Notes: generated by a model not told the origin, from the sequence alone. A stretch of 64,000 nucleotides of DNA from Arthrobacter sp. 135MFCol5.1 (GCF_000374865.1 NZ_KB895455.1:1-64000); one strand, 5' to 3'; shown: positions 35,968 to 46,068, counted from the stretch's first letter. Translations and numbers: made by a program.

Positions 35968-36458
35968 AGCAGCGTGTCCTGCCAGTGCCCGGCCTTGGGC
36001 CCGTTGCTGATCCGGGCTATCCGCTCCCGGGTCCCCACCACGCGGAACCCGAGCCGCTGGTGCAGGACCAGGCTCGCCGTGTTTTCCGGGAAGATGCTGG
36101 ACTGGATGGTCCAGATGCCCGCGGCCTCGGTGGAATCGATCAGGGCTCCGAGCAGGAGCCGGCCCACGCCCCGGCCCTGCGTCCGCGGCGCCACGTAGAT
36201 GGAGTGCTCCACGAGGCCCCGGTACACCTCCCGGGACGAAACCCGGGACACGGCGGCCCAGCCCAGGACCCGGCCCGCGTCCTCGGCGATGAGCCGGTGC
36301 TCATGCAACCGGCCGGCGTCGAACGCCTCCCAGGTGGGCGGTTCGCTCTCGAAGGTCGCTTCCCCCGTGGCGATGCCGGCGGCGTAGATCGCATGCACGG
36401 CGTCCCAGTCATCGGGGCGCATGGGGCGGATCGTCACTGGGCTGTCCATGGGTCCCAT
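35931..36458 (-). CDS. GNAT-family N-acetyltransferase (phosphinothricin acetyltransferase-like)
   Basis: A 175-residue acetyltransferase. It begins with MRPDDWDAVHAIYAAGIATGEATFE and has the acetyl-CoA site VAPRTQGRGVGRLLLGALI, then FPENTASLVLHQRLGFRVVGTRERI, the pattern of the pat/bar subgroup that acetylates small amines. Start could be 36458 or 36449. The final codons also form the 41-bp direct repeat. Confidence 0.9.
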   Translation of the reverse strand: MGPMDSPVTIRPMRPDDWDAVHAIYAAGIATGEATFESEPPTWEAFDAGRLHEHRLIAEDAGRVLGWAAVSRVSSREVYRGLVEHSIYVAPRTQGRGVGRLLLGALIDSTEAAGIWTIQSSIFPENTASLVLHQRLGFRVVGTRERIARISNGPKAGHWQDTLLLERRSTVAGTE

Positions 36459-36607
36459 TATGGTTGACCGGCCCCTGTCCCGCTGGCCTGGCGGCGGCCG
36501 GGGCGGGGCGTAAATAATCCGTCAATAAACGGCCCCGTCCACCCCGCCGGAGCCCGTGCAGCCCTTTGATGGAGGCATAGGCAGCAGGTGGGAGGCAGGG
36601 AGCGCAG

Positions 36608-37084
36608 ATGCGGTGGGACGAGGCGCCGGAGGACCGTGGCAGGGTCAAGTTCGCCGCCGCAGCCGAGGCCGTGGAGGGCTACGGTGGCCGGCCCCTGAAC
36701 GGGCGTGCACTGCAGCCGGCCAGCGGCTACCTCTTCCCCGACCAGGACGGCGAGCAATGGTGGGTCATCTTCCAGCCGTGGCCACCGTCGGGCCTGCACG
36801 CCCGCAAAGTTCCCGGCGACATCCTGGCCTGCAACGACTCCTACGGCGACATGGTGCACGTGGTGGTGCTGTCAGCGGGCGTCTGGGAGGACGACGCCGA
36901 GGCCGCCTTCCGCGCGCACGTCCCGCTGACCCTGGCGGACGCCGCCCGGGTGGCGGCCACGGTGGCGCACGTGGCGGCACCGGGGCGCACCGCACCGGAG
37001 CGCCCCGGTCCCGCGCCGAAGCGCACGGACGGGACACCGGCGGACCCGCCGGTCAGCCCACGTGGACCCATGGGCGCTGGGTGA
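36608..37084 (+). CDS. unknown small cytosolic protein (158 aa)
   Basis: ATG 36608 is preceded by a purine-rich ribosome site (GCAGGGAGCG). The first 115 residues are compact, with [20 protein letters not shown] and [17 protein letters not shown], followed by a Pro/Ala-rich tail. No domain is recognised. It is convergent with the permease gene; the two 3' ends overlap by 32 bases. Codon use looks like a real gene. Confidence 0.65.
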   Translation: MRWDEAPEDRGRVKFAAAAEAVEGYGGRPLNGRALQPASGYLFPDQDGEQWWVIFQPWPPSGLHARKVPGDILACNDSYGDMVHVVVLSAGVWEDDAEAAFRAHVPLTLADAARVAATVAHVAAPGRTAPERPGPAPKRTDGTPADPPVSPRGPMGAG

Positions 37085-39029
37085 CATCGGGGACGGCCTC
37101 GCGCAGGACCTCACGGGTCACCGGCGCGATCTCGCCCTCGCCCAGGAACAGGAACCGCACCAGATTGGTGATCGGGTTTCCCTCGGTCCAGCGGAAGTAG
37201 ATGTGCGGCATCAGCCCGGTCACGTCCCTGATGTGCAGGAGCACGGAGGCGATGGTGTTGGGCACCACCGGCCCGTGGACTTCCAGGACGTGGTAGCCGT
37301 GGCGGTTCACGCCGCGGACGTGGAGCTCCGTTTCGAAGTCGGAGGAGTCGTCCACAATGACTTCGAGGAACAGGGCGTCTCCCGCCAGCGGCAGGTGGCT
37401 GACCTCGATCGCAGATTCCAGCTTGTCCCGGTACGCCTCCGCCGACAGCCGGAGCGGCTCATGGGCAATGATCGCGATGGGCCCGTCCAGGGTGCTGGAC
37501 ATGAACTCCAGGGCCTGCTGGTCCAGGTGCACCCGGGTGGCGTGCAGCTCAAAGGAACGCCGCACCCTGGACAGCAGGGAGATCACGATGATGCCGATAA
37601 TGAAGATGGCCGCGATCCGGATGCCTTCGGGACGTTCGAAGATGTTGGCCACCGTAGTGTACGCAAACACCACCGAAATCGCGCCGAAGCCGACGGTTAG
37701 GTTCCGCTGCCCGCGGCGGCGCGCCGACAACGTCACGGCCACGGCTGCGGAGGTCATCAGCACCAGGACGCCGGTGGCGTAGGCGCCGCCCTGGGCGTCG
37801 ACATCGGCGTTGAAGATAAAGGTGATCACGAAGCCGATCACGGTAAAGACGAGCACCAGGGGGCGCACCGCCTTGGCCCATCCGGGGGCCATGCCGTAGC
37901 GCGGCAGGTACCGGGGAACCAGGTTCAGCAGGCCGGCCATGGCCGAGGCGCCGGCGAACCAGAGGATGCCGATGGTGCTGATGTCGTAGACGCTGCCGAA
38001 TCCGACGCCAAGGTATTCATGTGCGAGGAACGCCAGCGCGCGCCCGTTAGCCTGGCCGCCGGGCTGGAATTCCTGCTCCGGGATCAGGACCACGGTAATG
38101 AAGCTGGTGGTCAGCAGGAACACGCTCATGATCACGGCGGCGGTGGTGAGCATGCGCCGGGCGCCGCGGATACGGCCCGCCGGGTTCTCTTCGGTATCGT
38201 CCGCCGCGCCCCGGACCTGCGGCATCACCGCAACGCCCGTCTCGAAGCCGGACAGGCCCAGCGCCAGCTTAGGGAACACCAGCAGCGCGATGGCCACCGC
38301 CATCACGGGGTTCCCGTGGGAGACCCACAGGTTGGTCCACCAATCCCCCATGGCCGCAGGATGGGAAATCACCTGTCCCAGGGTGACAACCACCACCACG
38401 GCGTTCAGGCCCAGGTAGAGGACCACCAGGACCACCGCGACGCCGATTGCTTCCTTGAATCCGCGCAGGAACACCGCCGCCAGCAGCGCTAGCAGGAAGA
38501 GCGTGACGGGGACGTTCTGGTTTTGCAGCCACCCCGGAGCTACCGGGTTGCCGACCAGGTGCGCGGTGGCGTCGGCTGCCGAGAGGGTCATGGTGATCAT
38601 GAAGTCGGTGGCGGCGAACCCGAGCAGGACCAGCACCAGGAGCTTGCCGCCCCAGCGCGGCAGCAGCCGCTCAAGCATGGCGATGGAGCCTTCACCGCGC
38701 GGGCTTTCACCGGCAACCCTGCGGTAGACCGGCAGCGCGCCCAGCAGGGTCACCGCCACCAGCACCAGGGTGGCCAGCGGGGAGATGACCCCGGCAGCCA
38801 GCGCGGCGATGGCCGGCTGGTACCCCAGGGTGGAGAAGTAGTCCACGCCGGTCAGGCACATGACCTGCCACCACGTGTGCTTCCGTTCGTGCTGCGTCGG
38901 AACGCCGCCGGGGCCCTGGTGGGTGCCCTTGCTGTCCTGCAGGCCAAACAGCAGCCAGTCCTTGAGCGCCTTCCTGCCATGCGGGTGGAGCGCGGAAGGA
39001 TCCGCCGGGGGCCTGCTTAACGTGGTCAT
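37053..39029 (-). CDS. APC-superfamily permease, KimA-like (probable potassium importer)
   Basis: A 658-residue protein with about 12 membrane helices and a 200-residue cytosolic C-terminal domain. [21 protein letters not shown] near residue 60 and [11 protein letters not shown] are APC-fold starts. Length, long C-terminal domain and gene position beside KdpDE homologues favour the KimA type (K+/H+ symport, controlled by c-di-AMP in Bacillus) over amino-acid uptake. The function is an inference from context and general resemblance. Confidence 0.7.
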   Translation of the reverse strand: MTTLSRPPADPSALHPHGRKALKDWLLFGLQDSKGTHQGPGGVPTQHERKHTWWQVMCLTGVDYFSTLGYQPAIAALAAGVISPLATLVLVAVTLLGALPVYRRVAGESPRGEGSIAMLERLLPRWGGKLLVLVLLGFAATDFMITMTLSAADATAHLVGNPVAPGWLQNQNVPVTLFLLALLAAVFLRGFKEAIGVAVVLVVLYLGLNAVVVVVTLGQVISHPAAMGDWWTNLWVSHGNPVMAVAIALLVFPKLALGLSGFETGVAVMPQVRGAADDTEENPAGRIRGARRMLTTAAVIMSVFLLTTSFITVVLIPEQEFQPGGQANGRALAFLAHEYLGVGFGSVYDISTIGILWFAGASAMAGLLNLVPRYLPRYGMAPGWAKAVRPLVLVFTVIGFVITFIFNADVDAQGGAYATGVLVLMTSAAVAVTLSARRRGQRNLTVGFGAISVVFAYTTVANIFERPEGIRIAAIFIIGIIVISLLSRVRRSFELHATRVHLDQQALEFMSSTLDGPIAIIAHEPLRLSAEAYRDKLESAIEVSHLPLAGDALFLEVIVDDSSDFETELHVRGVNRHGYHVLEVHGPVVPNTIASVLLHIRDVTGLMPHIYFRWTEGNPITNLVRFLFLGEGEIAPVTREVLREAVPDVTQRPWVHVG

Positions 39030-39172
39030 GACTGCCTTTCCGCGCTGCCCTGTGCACCGCGATCACTGCGAAGCTAGCACCGGCAAAATTGGCTGGCGTC
39101 GGAAAGGGGGTTTTCTTAATGATTCCTTTACGCGTGATGTACGACGCCGTCCGGGGCCCTTGGCGGGGCGGG
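39030..39172 (-). other. 143-base leader before the permease gene
   Basis: AT-rich for this genome, with short runs of T and A. I looked for a c-di-AMP (ydaO) riboswitch fold and could not support one. Probable promoter region for the permease, possibly an output of the adjacent KdpE. Confidence 0.4.
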
Positions 39173-39856
39173 TCACGGTTCGAAGCGGTAGCCCATGCCG
39201 GCCTCGGTGAGCAGGTGCCGGGGCCGGGCGGGGTCGGCCTCGAGCTTGCGGCGCAGCTGGCCCATGTAAACGCGCAGGTAGTGGGTTTCGTTCTCGTAGC
39301 CGGGGCCCCAGACTTTCCGGAGCATCTGCTGCTGTGTGATCAGCCGGCCGGGGTTCCGGGCCAGCAGTTCCAGGATGGCCCATTCGCGGGGCGTGAGCCG
39401 GACCGGGTCTCCCGCACGGGTGACTTTCCGGTTGGCCAGGTCCACTTCGAAATCGCCCACGTCGATGGCCGGGCCACTGTCCACCGTTTCCGGGGTTCCG
39501 CTCCGCCGCCCCGCCACGCGCAGCCGCGCCAGGAGTTCGTCCAGCCCGAACGGCTTGGTCACATAGTCGTCGGCGCCGGCGTCCAGGGCCCGGACCTTGT
39601 CCACGGAGCCGTGCCGGGCGGACAGCACGATGATGGGCATGCTGCTGGTCCGGCGCACCCTGGTGATGACGTCCACGCCGTTGATGTCCGGCAGCCCGAG
39701 ATCCAGGACCATCACATCCGGATGGCCGCCCTCCGCGTGGTGCAGGGCGGACGTACCGTCCAGCGCCGTCAGCACCCGGTAGCCTTCAGCTTCAAGGTTC
39801 ACCTGGAGGGCGCGCAGGAGCTGGGGTTCGTCATCGACGATCAGGATGGTCCTCAT
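39173..39856 (-). CDS. kdpE: KdpE-type response regulator
   Basis: A 227-residue OmpR-family regulator. The receiver domain has ILIVDDEPQLLRAL and phosphoacceptor Asp52 in VLDLGLPD, Lys in YVTKPF. The winged helix ends in LLTEAGMGYRFEP, as in KdpE proteins. Overlaps the kinase stop by four bases. kdpFABC is not adjacent, so its target may be the permease at 37053-39029. Confidence 0.92.
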   Translation of the reverse strand: MRTILIVDDEPQLLRALQVNLEAEGYRVLTALDGTSALHHAEGGHPDVMVLDLGLPDINGVDVITRVRRTSSMPIIVLSARHGSVDKVRALDAGADDYVTKPFGLDELLARLRVAGRRSGTPETVDSGPAIDVGDFEVDLANRKVTRAGDPVRLTPREWAILELLARNPGRLITQQQMLRKVWGPGYENETHYLRVYMGQLRRKLEADPARPRHLLTEAGMGYRFEP

Positions 39857-42426
39857 GGCGTGCTCCCGGCGGGGCGGCGGTCCGGGGTGGCAGCTCCCGC
39901 GGAGAGCGGCAGCCTGATGATCATGGTCAGTCCGCCGCCGGGGGTCGGTTCGGCTACCAGCCTTCCGCCCATGGCCTCCGTGAAGCCCTTGGCGACGGCC
40001 AGGCCAAGCCCGATGCCGAGCCCTTCCGGGGCATCATCGAGCCGCTGGAACGGCTGGAACATCGCGGCAGCCGCGGCAGCGGGCACACCCTCCCCGTGAT
40101 CGACGATGCGCAACTCGCCGAACCCGCCGCCGTCGTCGTCGGTCCTCAGCGTCCCGGCCGACACACCCACGATCACCACGTCCGACTCCGGCGCGTATTT
40201 GAGCGCGTTCTCCACGATGTTGGCGATGACCCGTTCCAGCATGCCCAGGTCGGCGTCCACGGCAGGCATGGAAGGCGCAAGGTCAACCCGGATCCGGCCT
40301 GCCGGGAGTCCGCGCAGCGCGTCCTCGATCGCGTCCCGCCAGGAGACCGGCGCTGTCAGCGGGGCCGCCGAGCCGCTGGAGATGCGGGACATGTCCAGGA
40401 GGTTCGAGATCAGGGCGTCCAGGCGCTCGGTGTAGGACTCGATCGTGGCGAGCATCTCGGCCTGCACCTCCTCCGGCAGCCTGCGGCTTTGGCGGCGCAG
40501 GGCGGTGACGGCGAGCTTGATCCCGGCCAGCGGGGTGCGCAGGTCGTGGCTGACGGCCCGCAGGATGGACGTGCGGACGCTGTTGCCCTCCGCCAGTTTG
40601 GTGGTGCTTTGCAGCCTTCGCTGCAGGGCCTGGCGCTGGCGCAGCAGCAGGAGGTGGGCGCCGTGGGCTGCGAGGAGGAGCCGGTCGCCGGCGGTCAGGG
40701 TCCGCCCGGAGAGGACCAGCGCCGTCCGGTCGTCGGCCAGTTCCACGCTGTCCGTCAAGGCCGCGGCGTCCGGGGCGGGCGGCGGCAGGGCACCCGAGAA
40801 GGCCTGGAGTTCCCACGCACCGCTGCCGTCACCGGCAACGGTGAACAACCCTGCCGAGCGGACCTGGAAGGTTTCCCGGACCTTGGCCATGAACGCGGCA
40901 ACGGTGTCATCGGCAAGCAACGCGTCGCGGGCCAGGTCCGCCAGGGTGGCTGCCTCGGCGCGGGCCCGGGCGGCTTCCCGGGCCCGCCGGGCGGACAGGC
41001 CAACCACCAGCGAGACCGCCACCGCCGCCGCCAGGAACACCGCCAGTGCGAACACATTTTGCGGGTCCTTGATGGTGAACGTTCCCACCGGTTCTGTCTC
41101 GAAGAAGTTCAGCAGCAGCGAATCCAGGACCGCCGCGAGCACCGCCGGCCACAAACCGCCAATGAAGGCCACGGCCATGACGCCGGTCAGGTGCACCAGC
41201 GCGTGGGTGGCGAGGTTGAGGTCCGGGCTGGCGGCCAGGGCAGCGGTCAGGATGACCGGAAGGATGACGGCGAGGACAAACCCGACTGTGGTGCGCGTCC
41301 GGCCCAGTGCGGCGGTGGCGGGCCTGGGCAGGCCGGCGCCGCCCTGCGGCCGGGACACGATGTGGACGTCGATGTCGCCGGAGTCCCGCACCACTTTGGC
41401 GCCGGCTCCGGAACCGAGCAGCCGGCTCCACAGCCCTCCGGTCGAGGCGCCGATGACGATCTGCGTGGCGTTGACGCTGCGGGCGAACTCCAGGAGCGAT
41501 TGGGCGGCGTTCTCCCCCGAGACCGTGTGCCAGGTTCCGCCGAGGTCCGTGACCAGGCGCTGCTGGGCGTCCAGTGCGTGGCCGGACTCGGCGGTGCCGC
41601 CGTCTCCCCGCCGCACGTGCACGGCCAGCAGGTCGCCGCCGTGGACCCTGGACAGGATCCGGGACGCCCGCCGGATGAGCAGTTCCCCGTCCGGGCCGCC
41701 GTCCAGGCCAACCACCACCCGTTCGCGTGCGGGCCAGGTGGCGGTGATGCCCTGGCTTTTCCGGTAGGTCGCCAATCCTTCGTCCACGCGGTCGGCCAGC
41801 CAGATCAGGGCGATTTCGCGCAAGGCGATCAGGTTGCCCAGGCGAAATTCGTTGGCCAGGGCCGCATCTATGGCGTCCTTGGGGAATACCTTTCCGTCGG
41901 CGACGCGCTGGCGCAGCAGCTCGGGCGGAATGTCCACCAGCTCAATGTGCTCTGCCCGCCGCACCACGGCGTCCGGCACGGTTTCACCGCTCGACTGGTC
42001 CGTGATGGCTGCGACGGCGTCCCGCAGCGATGCCACGTGCTGGACGGTAAGGGTGGTCAGCACGTCCGTCCCGGCCGCCAGGAGTTCTTCGATGTCCTGC
42101 CAGCGGCGCCCATTCCGGCTTCCCGGGGCGTTGACGTGCGCATAGTCGTCGACGACGGCCACCTCCGGGTGCCGGGCCAGTACTGCCGGCACGTCCAGCT
42201 CGGAGGCCGCTGCTCCGCCGGCGCCGGGCACCGGGCGCGGGGCAACGACGTCGAGCCCGTCGAGGAGGTGCGCCGTCTCGGTCCTGCCGTGGTCCGCGGC
42301 GATGCCGACGGCCACGTCCCGGCCGCACGCCGCAAGGCGGTGTGCCTCGCGCAGCATGGAGTATGTTGTGCCGGCTCCCGTTGCCGCGCCCAGGAAGATG
42401 CGAAGCGTTCCCCGTGCCATATTCAC
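39853..42426 (-). CDS. kdpD: KdpD-type sensor kinase with altered Walker A
   Basis: An 857-residue kinase. GTG 42426 (MNMARGTLRIFLG) has GAGGGG eight bases upstream. Residues 1-210 are the KdpD N-terminal domain (APGSRNGRRWQDIEELLAAG), then a Usp-like domain (VVVGLDGGPDGELLI), four membrane helices (about 400-510), a GAF-like region and the kinase core with RAVSHDLRTPLAGIKLAV. In the Walker A (residues 13-21, GAATGAGTT) the usual Lys is Thr20, so nucleotide binding by this motif is doubtful. It senses potassium or turgor in the family. Confidence 0.9.
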   Translation of the reverse strand: MNMARGTLRIFLGAATGAGTTYSMLREAHRLAACGRDVAVGIAADHGRTETAHLLDGLDVVAPRPVPGAGGAAASELDVPAVLARHPEVAVVDDYAHVNAPGSRNGRRWQDIEELLAAGTDVLTTLTVQHVASLRDAVAAITDQSSGETVPDAVVRRAEHIELVDIPPELLRQRVADGKVFPKDAIDAALANEFRLGNLIALREIALIWLADRVDEGLATYRKSQGITATWPARERVVVGLDGGPDGELLIRRASRILSRVHGGDLLAVHVRRGDGGTAESGHALDAQQRLVTDLGGTWHTVSGENAAQSLLEFARSVNATQIVIGASTGGLWSRLLGSGAGAKVVRDSGDIDVHIVSRPQGGAGLPRPATAALGRTRTTVGFVLAVILPVILTAALAASPDLNLATHALVHLTGVMAVAFIGGLWPAVLAAVLDSLLLNFFETEPVGTFTIKDPQNVFALAVFLAAAVAVSLVVGLSARRAREAARARAEAATLADLARDALLADDTVAAFMAKVRETFQVRSAGLFTVAGDGSGAWELQAFSGALPPPAPDAAALTDSVELADDRTALVLSGRTLTAGDRLLLAAHGAHLLLLRQRQALQRRLQSTTKLAEGNSVRTSILRAVSHDLRTPLAGIKLAVTALRRQSRRLPEEVQAEMLATIESYTERLDALISNLLDMSRISSGSAAPLTAPVSWRDAIEDALRGLPAGRIRVDLAPSMPAVDADLGMLERVIANIVENALKYAPESDVVIVGVSAGTLRTDDDGGGFGELRIVDHGEGVPAAAAAAMFQPFQRLDDAPEGLGIGLGLAVAKGFTEAMGGRLVAEPTPGGGLTMIIRLPLSAGAATPDRRPAGSTP

Positions 42427-42489
42427 AGTCTTATCCCCTCCGGCCACCCGGACCAACTCCCCGGGCTGCCGGCCGCCCGCAGGTACAGG

Positions 42490-42940
42490 CTATTCCACCC
42501 AGCGGAGCAGCCACACGGTCGTGGCCGGCGGCAGGCACCCATCTTGGACGGCGCCGCTGCTGATCACCACGATCCCCTCGGGCACCGGCACGGGCAAGCG
42601 GCCGAAGTTGGCGACGCAGTGCCACCCGTACGGCCGGCTGAAATGCAGCAGGGCGTCGTCCCGGGAGTCCTCCCAGTGGACGTAGTTGAAGGACTCCAGT
42701 TCGGTCCGCCAGGCAGAGGCCGCGCGCAGGAAGTCCCGCCGGCCGCCGTCGGGACCGGGCCCGACGTCCGGGTCCACGGGACCCGCATGGTCCGGGTCAA
42801 CGGGACCCGAGTCCTCAGGGCAGGGCAGCGCCAGGTTGAGGAGCAGGACGGCCCGGATCCAGTGTTCCGCCAGGCTGCGGTCCCGCGGAGGCTGGCGGAG
42901 GGCGGCCCGCACGTTCAGTGGAGGCAATCTTTGCTCGATT
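42490..42940 (-). pseudogene. remnant of a GH13 alpha-glucosidase C-terminus
   Basis: The frame reads IRAVLLLNLALP (like the GH13 helix before the active-site Glu region) then jumps to RRDFLRAASAWRTEL..HFSRPYGWHCVANFGRLPVPVPEG and ends LPPATTVWLL, the C-terminal beta domain of oligo-1,6-glucosidase-type enzymes. The GS-YLYQGEELGLP region normally between these is missing and replaced by a PVDPDHAGPVDPD repeat. A GTG at 42911 could start a short product. A catalytic domain is absent, so this is probably decayed. It follows the ROK and isomalto-dextranase-like genes. Confidence 0.6.
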
Positions 42941-43003
42941 CTGTAGGAAGACCCGCGCGCCGCAATGGTGCCGGCGCACGCCGGCGTGGAATACCGGGGT
43001 GGT

Positions 43004-44161
43004 TCAGCGCAGGGACCGCTGGATGGCCAGGCAGGCGGCGCCCTTGCCCCAGAGATCGGCGTCGGCGGGCGCCACCTTGAGCCGGGGCAGGAAGTCGCCA
43101 CCCTCGAGCGCATACTCCCGAAGGGACGCCGCCAACCGGTCGGCCAGCAGGTCGTAGGCGGCGGAACCTTCGCCGGTGATGACCACCAGTTCGGGGGCGG
43201 CAAGGTTGCACACCACTGCCAGGCCCCGCCCGATCCAGCCGCCTGCGTCGTCGAAGGCTGCCCGGGCGGCGGCTGCCCGCCCGCCCTGGCCGTCCCGGGC
43301 CAGCTGCATCGCCGTGCCCACATCCGCGGTGCCGGCGGCGGCGGCGATCGCTGCGTCGCCGGCGAGCGCTTCCAGGCAGCCCCGCCGGCCGCAGCTGCAC
43401 AGCGGGCCGTCCGGAACCAGCGGGATGTGGCCCAGTTCCCCGGCGGCTCCTTGGGCCCCGCCGTACACCTTTCCGTCGAACACGAGGCCCAGTCCGATGC
43501 CGGGCCCCAAGGTCACCACCGCGAAGTTGCGGGCGTTCCTGCCGTCGCCGAACAGGTGCTCGGCGACGGCCAGGGCGTTGACGTCGTTGTGGACGGTGAC
43601 GGGCAGCGCGATCTGTTCCGCCAGGGGTGTTGCCACGTCCACCCCCCGCCAGCCAAGGATCGGGGAAAAGCGGCATGTCCCGGCGTCGGGATCCACGTGT
43701 CCGCTGACCGCCACCCCCACGCCCAAGGCCTTTTCCCGCGCGCCGGGCACCGAGTCGAGCAGCCGGTCCACCAAGGCGGCGACGGCCCGGAAGGTGTCCG
43801 CCGGCGCCAGCGGAACACCCACTTCCTCGCCGCGGGCCAGCACGTTTGCGCCCAGGTCCGTGACGACGCCGGAAATGACCTTGGGACCGATCTTGATGCC
43901 CACCGCGGTGTGCTTTGTGGCAACGACTTCGATCAGGCGCTCGGGCCGGCCGCGGCCGTTGGGGATGGTGGGCGCCTCCACCACGTATCCCTGGTCAACC
44001 AGCGGCCGGAGTGTCCGGGCGATGGTGGACGGGTCCAGGGATGCCTGCCGGGCAAGCTCCACCCGCGAGATCGGCGCGTGCCGCAGCACCAGGGAAAACA
44101 GCCCTGCCCGGTGCGGATCCCTGAGGGCGGGAACCCCGAAGGCCTGCGTCGGTGTGCTCAC
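43004..44161 (-). CDS. ROK-family sugar-responsive repressor (NagC/XylR type)
   Basis: A 385-residue protein. A N-terminal winged helix (ISRVELARQASLDPSTIARTLRPLVDQGYV) precedes the ROK domain with ATP-binding-like AVGIKIG and the zinc site CSCGRRGCLE near residue 250. Its start overlaps the stop of the GH27 gene upstream (44158), so the enzyme and regulator are cotranscribed. It likely senses an isomalto-oligosaccharide or glucose derivative. Confidence 0.92.
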   Translation of the reverse strand: MSTPTQAFGVPALRDPHRAGLFSLVLRHAPISRVELARQASLDPSTIARTLRPLVDQGYVVEAPTIPNGRGRPERLIEVVATKHTAVGIKIGPKVISGVVTDLGANVLARGEEVGVPLAPADTFRAVAALVDRLLDSVPGAREKALGVGVAVSGHVDPDAGTCRFSPILGWRGVDVATPLAEQIALPVTVHNDVNALAVAEHLFGDGRNARNFAVVTLGPGIGLGLVFDGKVYGGAQGAAGELGHIPLVPDGPLCSCGRRGCLEALAGDAAIAAAAGTADVGTAMQLARDGQGGRAAAARAAFDDAGGWIGRGLAVVCNLAAPELVVITGEGSAAYDLLADRLAASLREYALEGGDFLPRLKVAPADADLWGKGAACLAIQRSLR

Positions 44162-46068
44162 ATGTCCAACTCTATCCAGTTCAGGTTGATGGCTCCCTTG
44201 TCCGTGGCGCCCCGGCCGATGGTGACCAGGTTCAGGCCGGCATCGAGCGTGATGGCGCCGTCCGCCACGCCCCAGGTGTCCCAGGTGGCCAGGCCCGGGA
44301 AGCTGACGTGGACCGGACCGTCCACGGTGGAACGGTCCGCCTTTTCGGCGGTGACCGTCATGGTGCTGGTATCGCCGGTGGCATTGGCATACCGGTAGCG
44401 GATGGCGTAGCTGCCGCGGTGCGGCACCTGGACCGCGAACGTGACCAGCGGGTCCGCGCTGCCGGAGCCCGCCTGGAGTCCGTCCACGAAGCCGTTGCCG
44501 TCATACCCGGGGTGGTTGTTGTTGAAGCCGGCCCCGCCTCCCCAGGCTGCGAAGGCCGCGGGGTACCGGGTGGTGCCGTGCATCTTCGGCGGAGTGACGC
44601 GGAAGATGGCCGAGGCGTGCGGGGCCAGCGCGGCCGTGGCCCGGGATTCCATGCCCAGGTTCCTGTGCTCCCAGAGGTCCCGGACGTTGCCCCCGGTTGC
44701 CAGGCCGAGGTCCTTTGCGAAGTCGATGGTCTTGGTGACCGTTTCAGTGTCGCTGCGGTTGAAGAGCGCAACGCCCCACGAACCGTCCGGAAGCTGCCCG
44801 GCCCAGCGTTCGGTGTCACGGGAGCCCGGGTCCTTGGAGAACGGAGTGGCGGACCGGTAGAGGGGCTTGCCCACCAGGCCGTCGGCATTGAGCTGGAGGA
44901 CTTCCTTGTTGGTGTACACCCAGGCGTTGTTGCCGATTTGCTGGTAGGTGTCAGCGATGGCCAGGGGTGATCCGGCCGCGACCATCAGGTTCATCATGGT
45001 CTTGCGTTCCTCGTCGCTGGCAAAGGTGCTGGCGCGCATGAAGTCGCCGTCGAGGATCAGCTGGCCCCTGCCGTTGCGGTGGGACCAGCCGGTGAACCCG
45101 CAGAACGGGTTGGCCCAGTTGGGCCACGCGTCCTGCCAGTTCTGGCGCATCCCGCTCAACCGGTCCCAGCCGCCCTTGTCGGCGTCGGCATTGATCCGCA
45201 CCAGGTCGCCGTTGGCCAGTTCCGCAGAACCGTCCTGGAACATGTGCGGCATTACGAGCGAAACTTCCATGTCCTCGCCGGCGGCCTCGTTGATCCAGGA
45301 GAGGGCGAGTTCGTAGTTGGCCCGGCCGTGCGGGGCGTTGACCTGCCCGATGTTCGCGTCCCTTCCGTCCTCGTACCAGGAGAGGAAGTCGATCCGAAGG
45401 TAGGGAACGCCGAGGTCCTTGAAATAGCGCACGTAGCCCTGGACGTATTCCTTGGCGCCGGACTTGGTCACGTCCAGCCAGTACAGCTGGTTTCCGCCGA
45501 TGTCCCGGGCGAAGAAGTCCCCGGGCACCACCAGGTCCGCGATCTTGATGTCGGGCCGGCCCAGGACGGTCTTGGAAGCGTCTTCGACGGCGGCCCGGTG
45601 CACCCAGAGCGGGTTGTAGTAGACACCCAGCTTCATCTTCCGCGCGGCCAGGTAGTTTGCCCAATAAGCCCAGTCGTGCTGCCAGGAATCGTTGTAGCTG
45701 GTGATGTAGCCGTTGCCGGTGGTGCGGCTGGAGCCTTCGATCCAGCCGTCGGTGCAGGCGATGTCGTAACCGAACCCGGCGAAGTTTCCGGCCAGCCAGT
45801 CGATGTTGGCCTTCCACTCGTTTTCCGGGATGGGGGCGTTGTGCGGGAAGGAGTAGCCGTAGATGTTCCAGTACCGGGGGCCGGCACCGCTGCGGGTGAA
45901 CACGCTGTTCCGGCTGGCCAGGCGCAAGGGCGGCGCGGCCGTGACGGGGATGCCCGGGCGGGCGGTGACGGCGGTGGCGGCCTGGGCGGAGCCTGCCATG
46001 CCCAGGGCGTAGGCGAGGGTGGCGGCGCTGCCGGTGGTGAGCAATGTGCGGCGGGACAGGTTCATCAT
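44158..46068 (-). CDS. secreted GH27 glycoside hydrolase, probable isomalto-dextranase
   Basis: A 636-residue exoenzyme. A Tat signal, NLSRRTLLTTGSAATLAYA, ends around residue 30. The GH27 (clan D) barrel has YLRIDFLSWYED, with Asp227 as the candidate nucleophile, and RINADADKGGWDRL with Asp296 as candidate acid/base. A beta domain follows (APHASAIFRV) and a C-terminal CBM35-like module (residues about 500-636). Length, module order and Asp spacing fit the Arthrobacter globiformis isomalto-dextranase, which releases isomaltose from dextran; alpha-galactosidase is the alternative. Next to a ROK regulator and a GH13 remnant. Confidence 0.8.
   Translation of the reverse strand: MMNLSRRTLLTTGSAATLAYALGMAGSAQAATAVTARPGIPVTAAPPLRLASRNSVFTRSGAGPRYWNIYGYSFPHNAPIPENEWKANIDWLAGNFAGFGYDIACTDGWIEGSSRTTGNGYITSYNDSWQHDWAYWANYLAARKMKLGVYYNPLWVHRAAVEDASKTVLGRPDIKIADLVVPGDFFARDIGGNQLYWLDVTKSGAKEYVQGYVRYFKDLGVPYLRIDFLSWYEDGRDANIGQVNAPHGRANYELALSWINEAAGEDMEVSLVMPHMFQDGSAELANGDLVRINADADKGGWDRLSGMRQNWQDAWPNWANPFCGFTGWSHRNGRGQLILDGDFMRASTFASDEERKTMMNLMVAAGSPLAIADTYQQIGNNAWVYTNKEVLQLNADGLVGKPLYRSATPFSKDPGSRDTERWAGQLPDGSWGVALFNRSDTETVTKTIDFAKDLGLATGGNVRDLWEHRNLGMESRATAALAPHASAIFRVTPPKMHGTTRYPAAFAAWGGGAGFNNNHPGYDGNGFVDGLQAGSGSADPLVTFAVQVPHRGSYAIRYRYANATGDTSTMTVTAEKADRSTVDGPVHVSFPGLATWDTWGVADGAITLDAGLNLVTIGRGATDKGAINLNWIELDM

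Noticed and set aside
39030..39172. c-di-AMP (ydaO) riboswitch before the KimA-like permease
   Set aside because: The gap is short and I could not identify the conserved core motifs.
40096..43080. 994-residue plus-strand frame
   Set aside because: Antisense shadow of kdpD with low-complexity composition; no domain or start signal.
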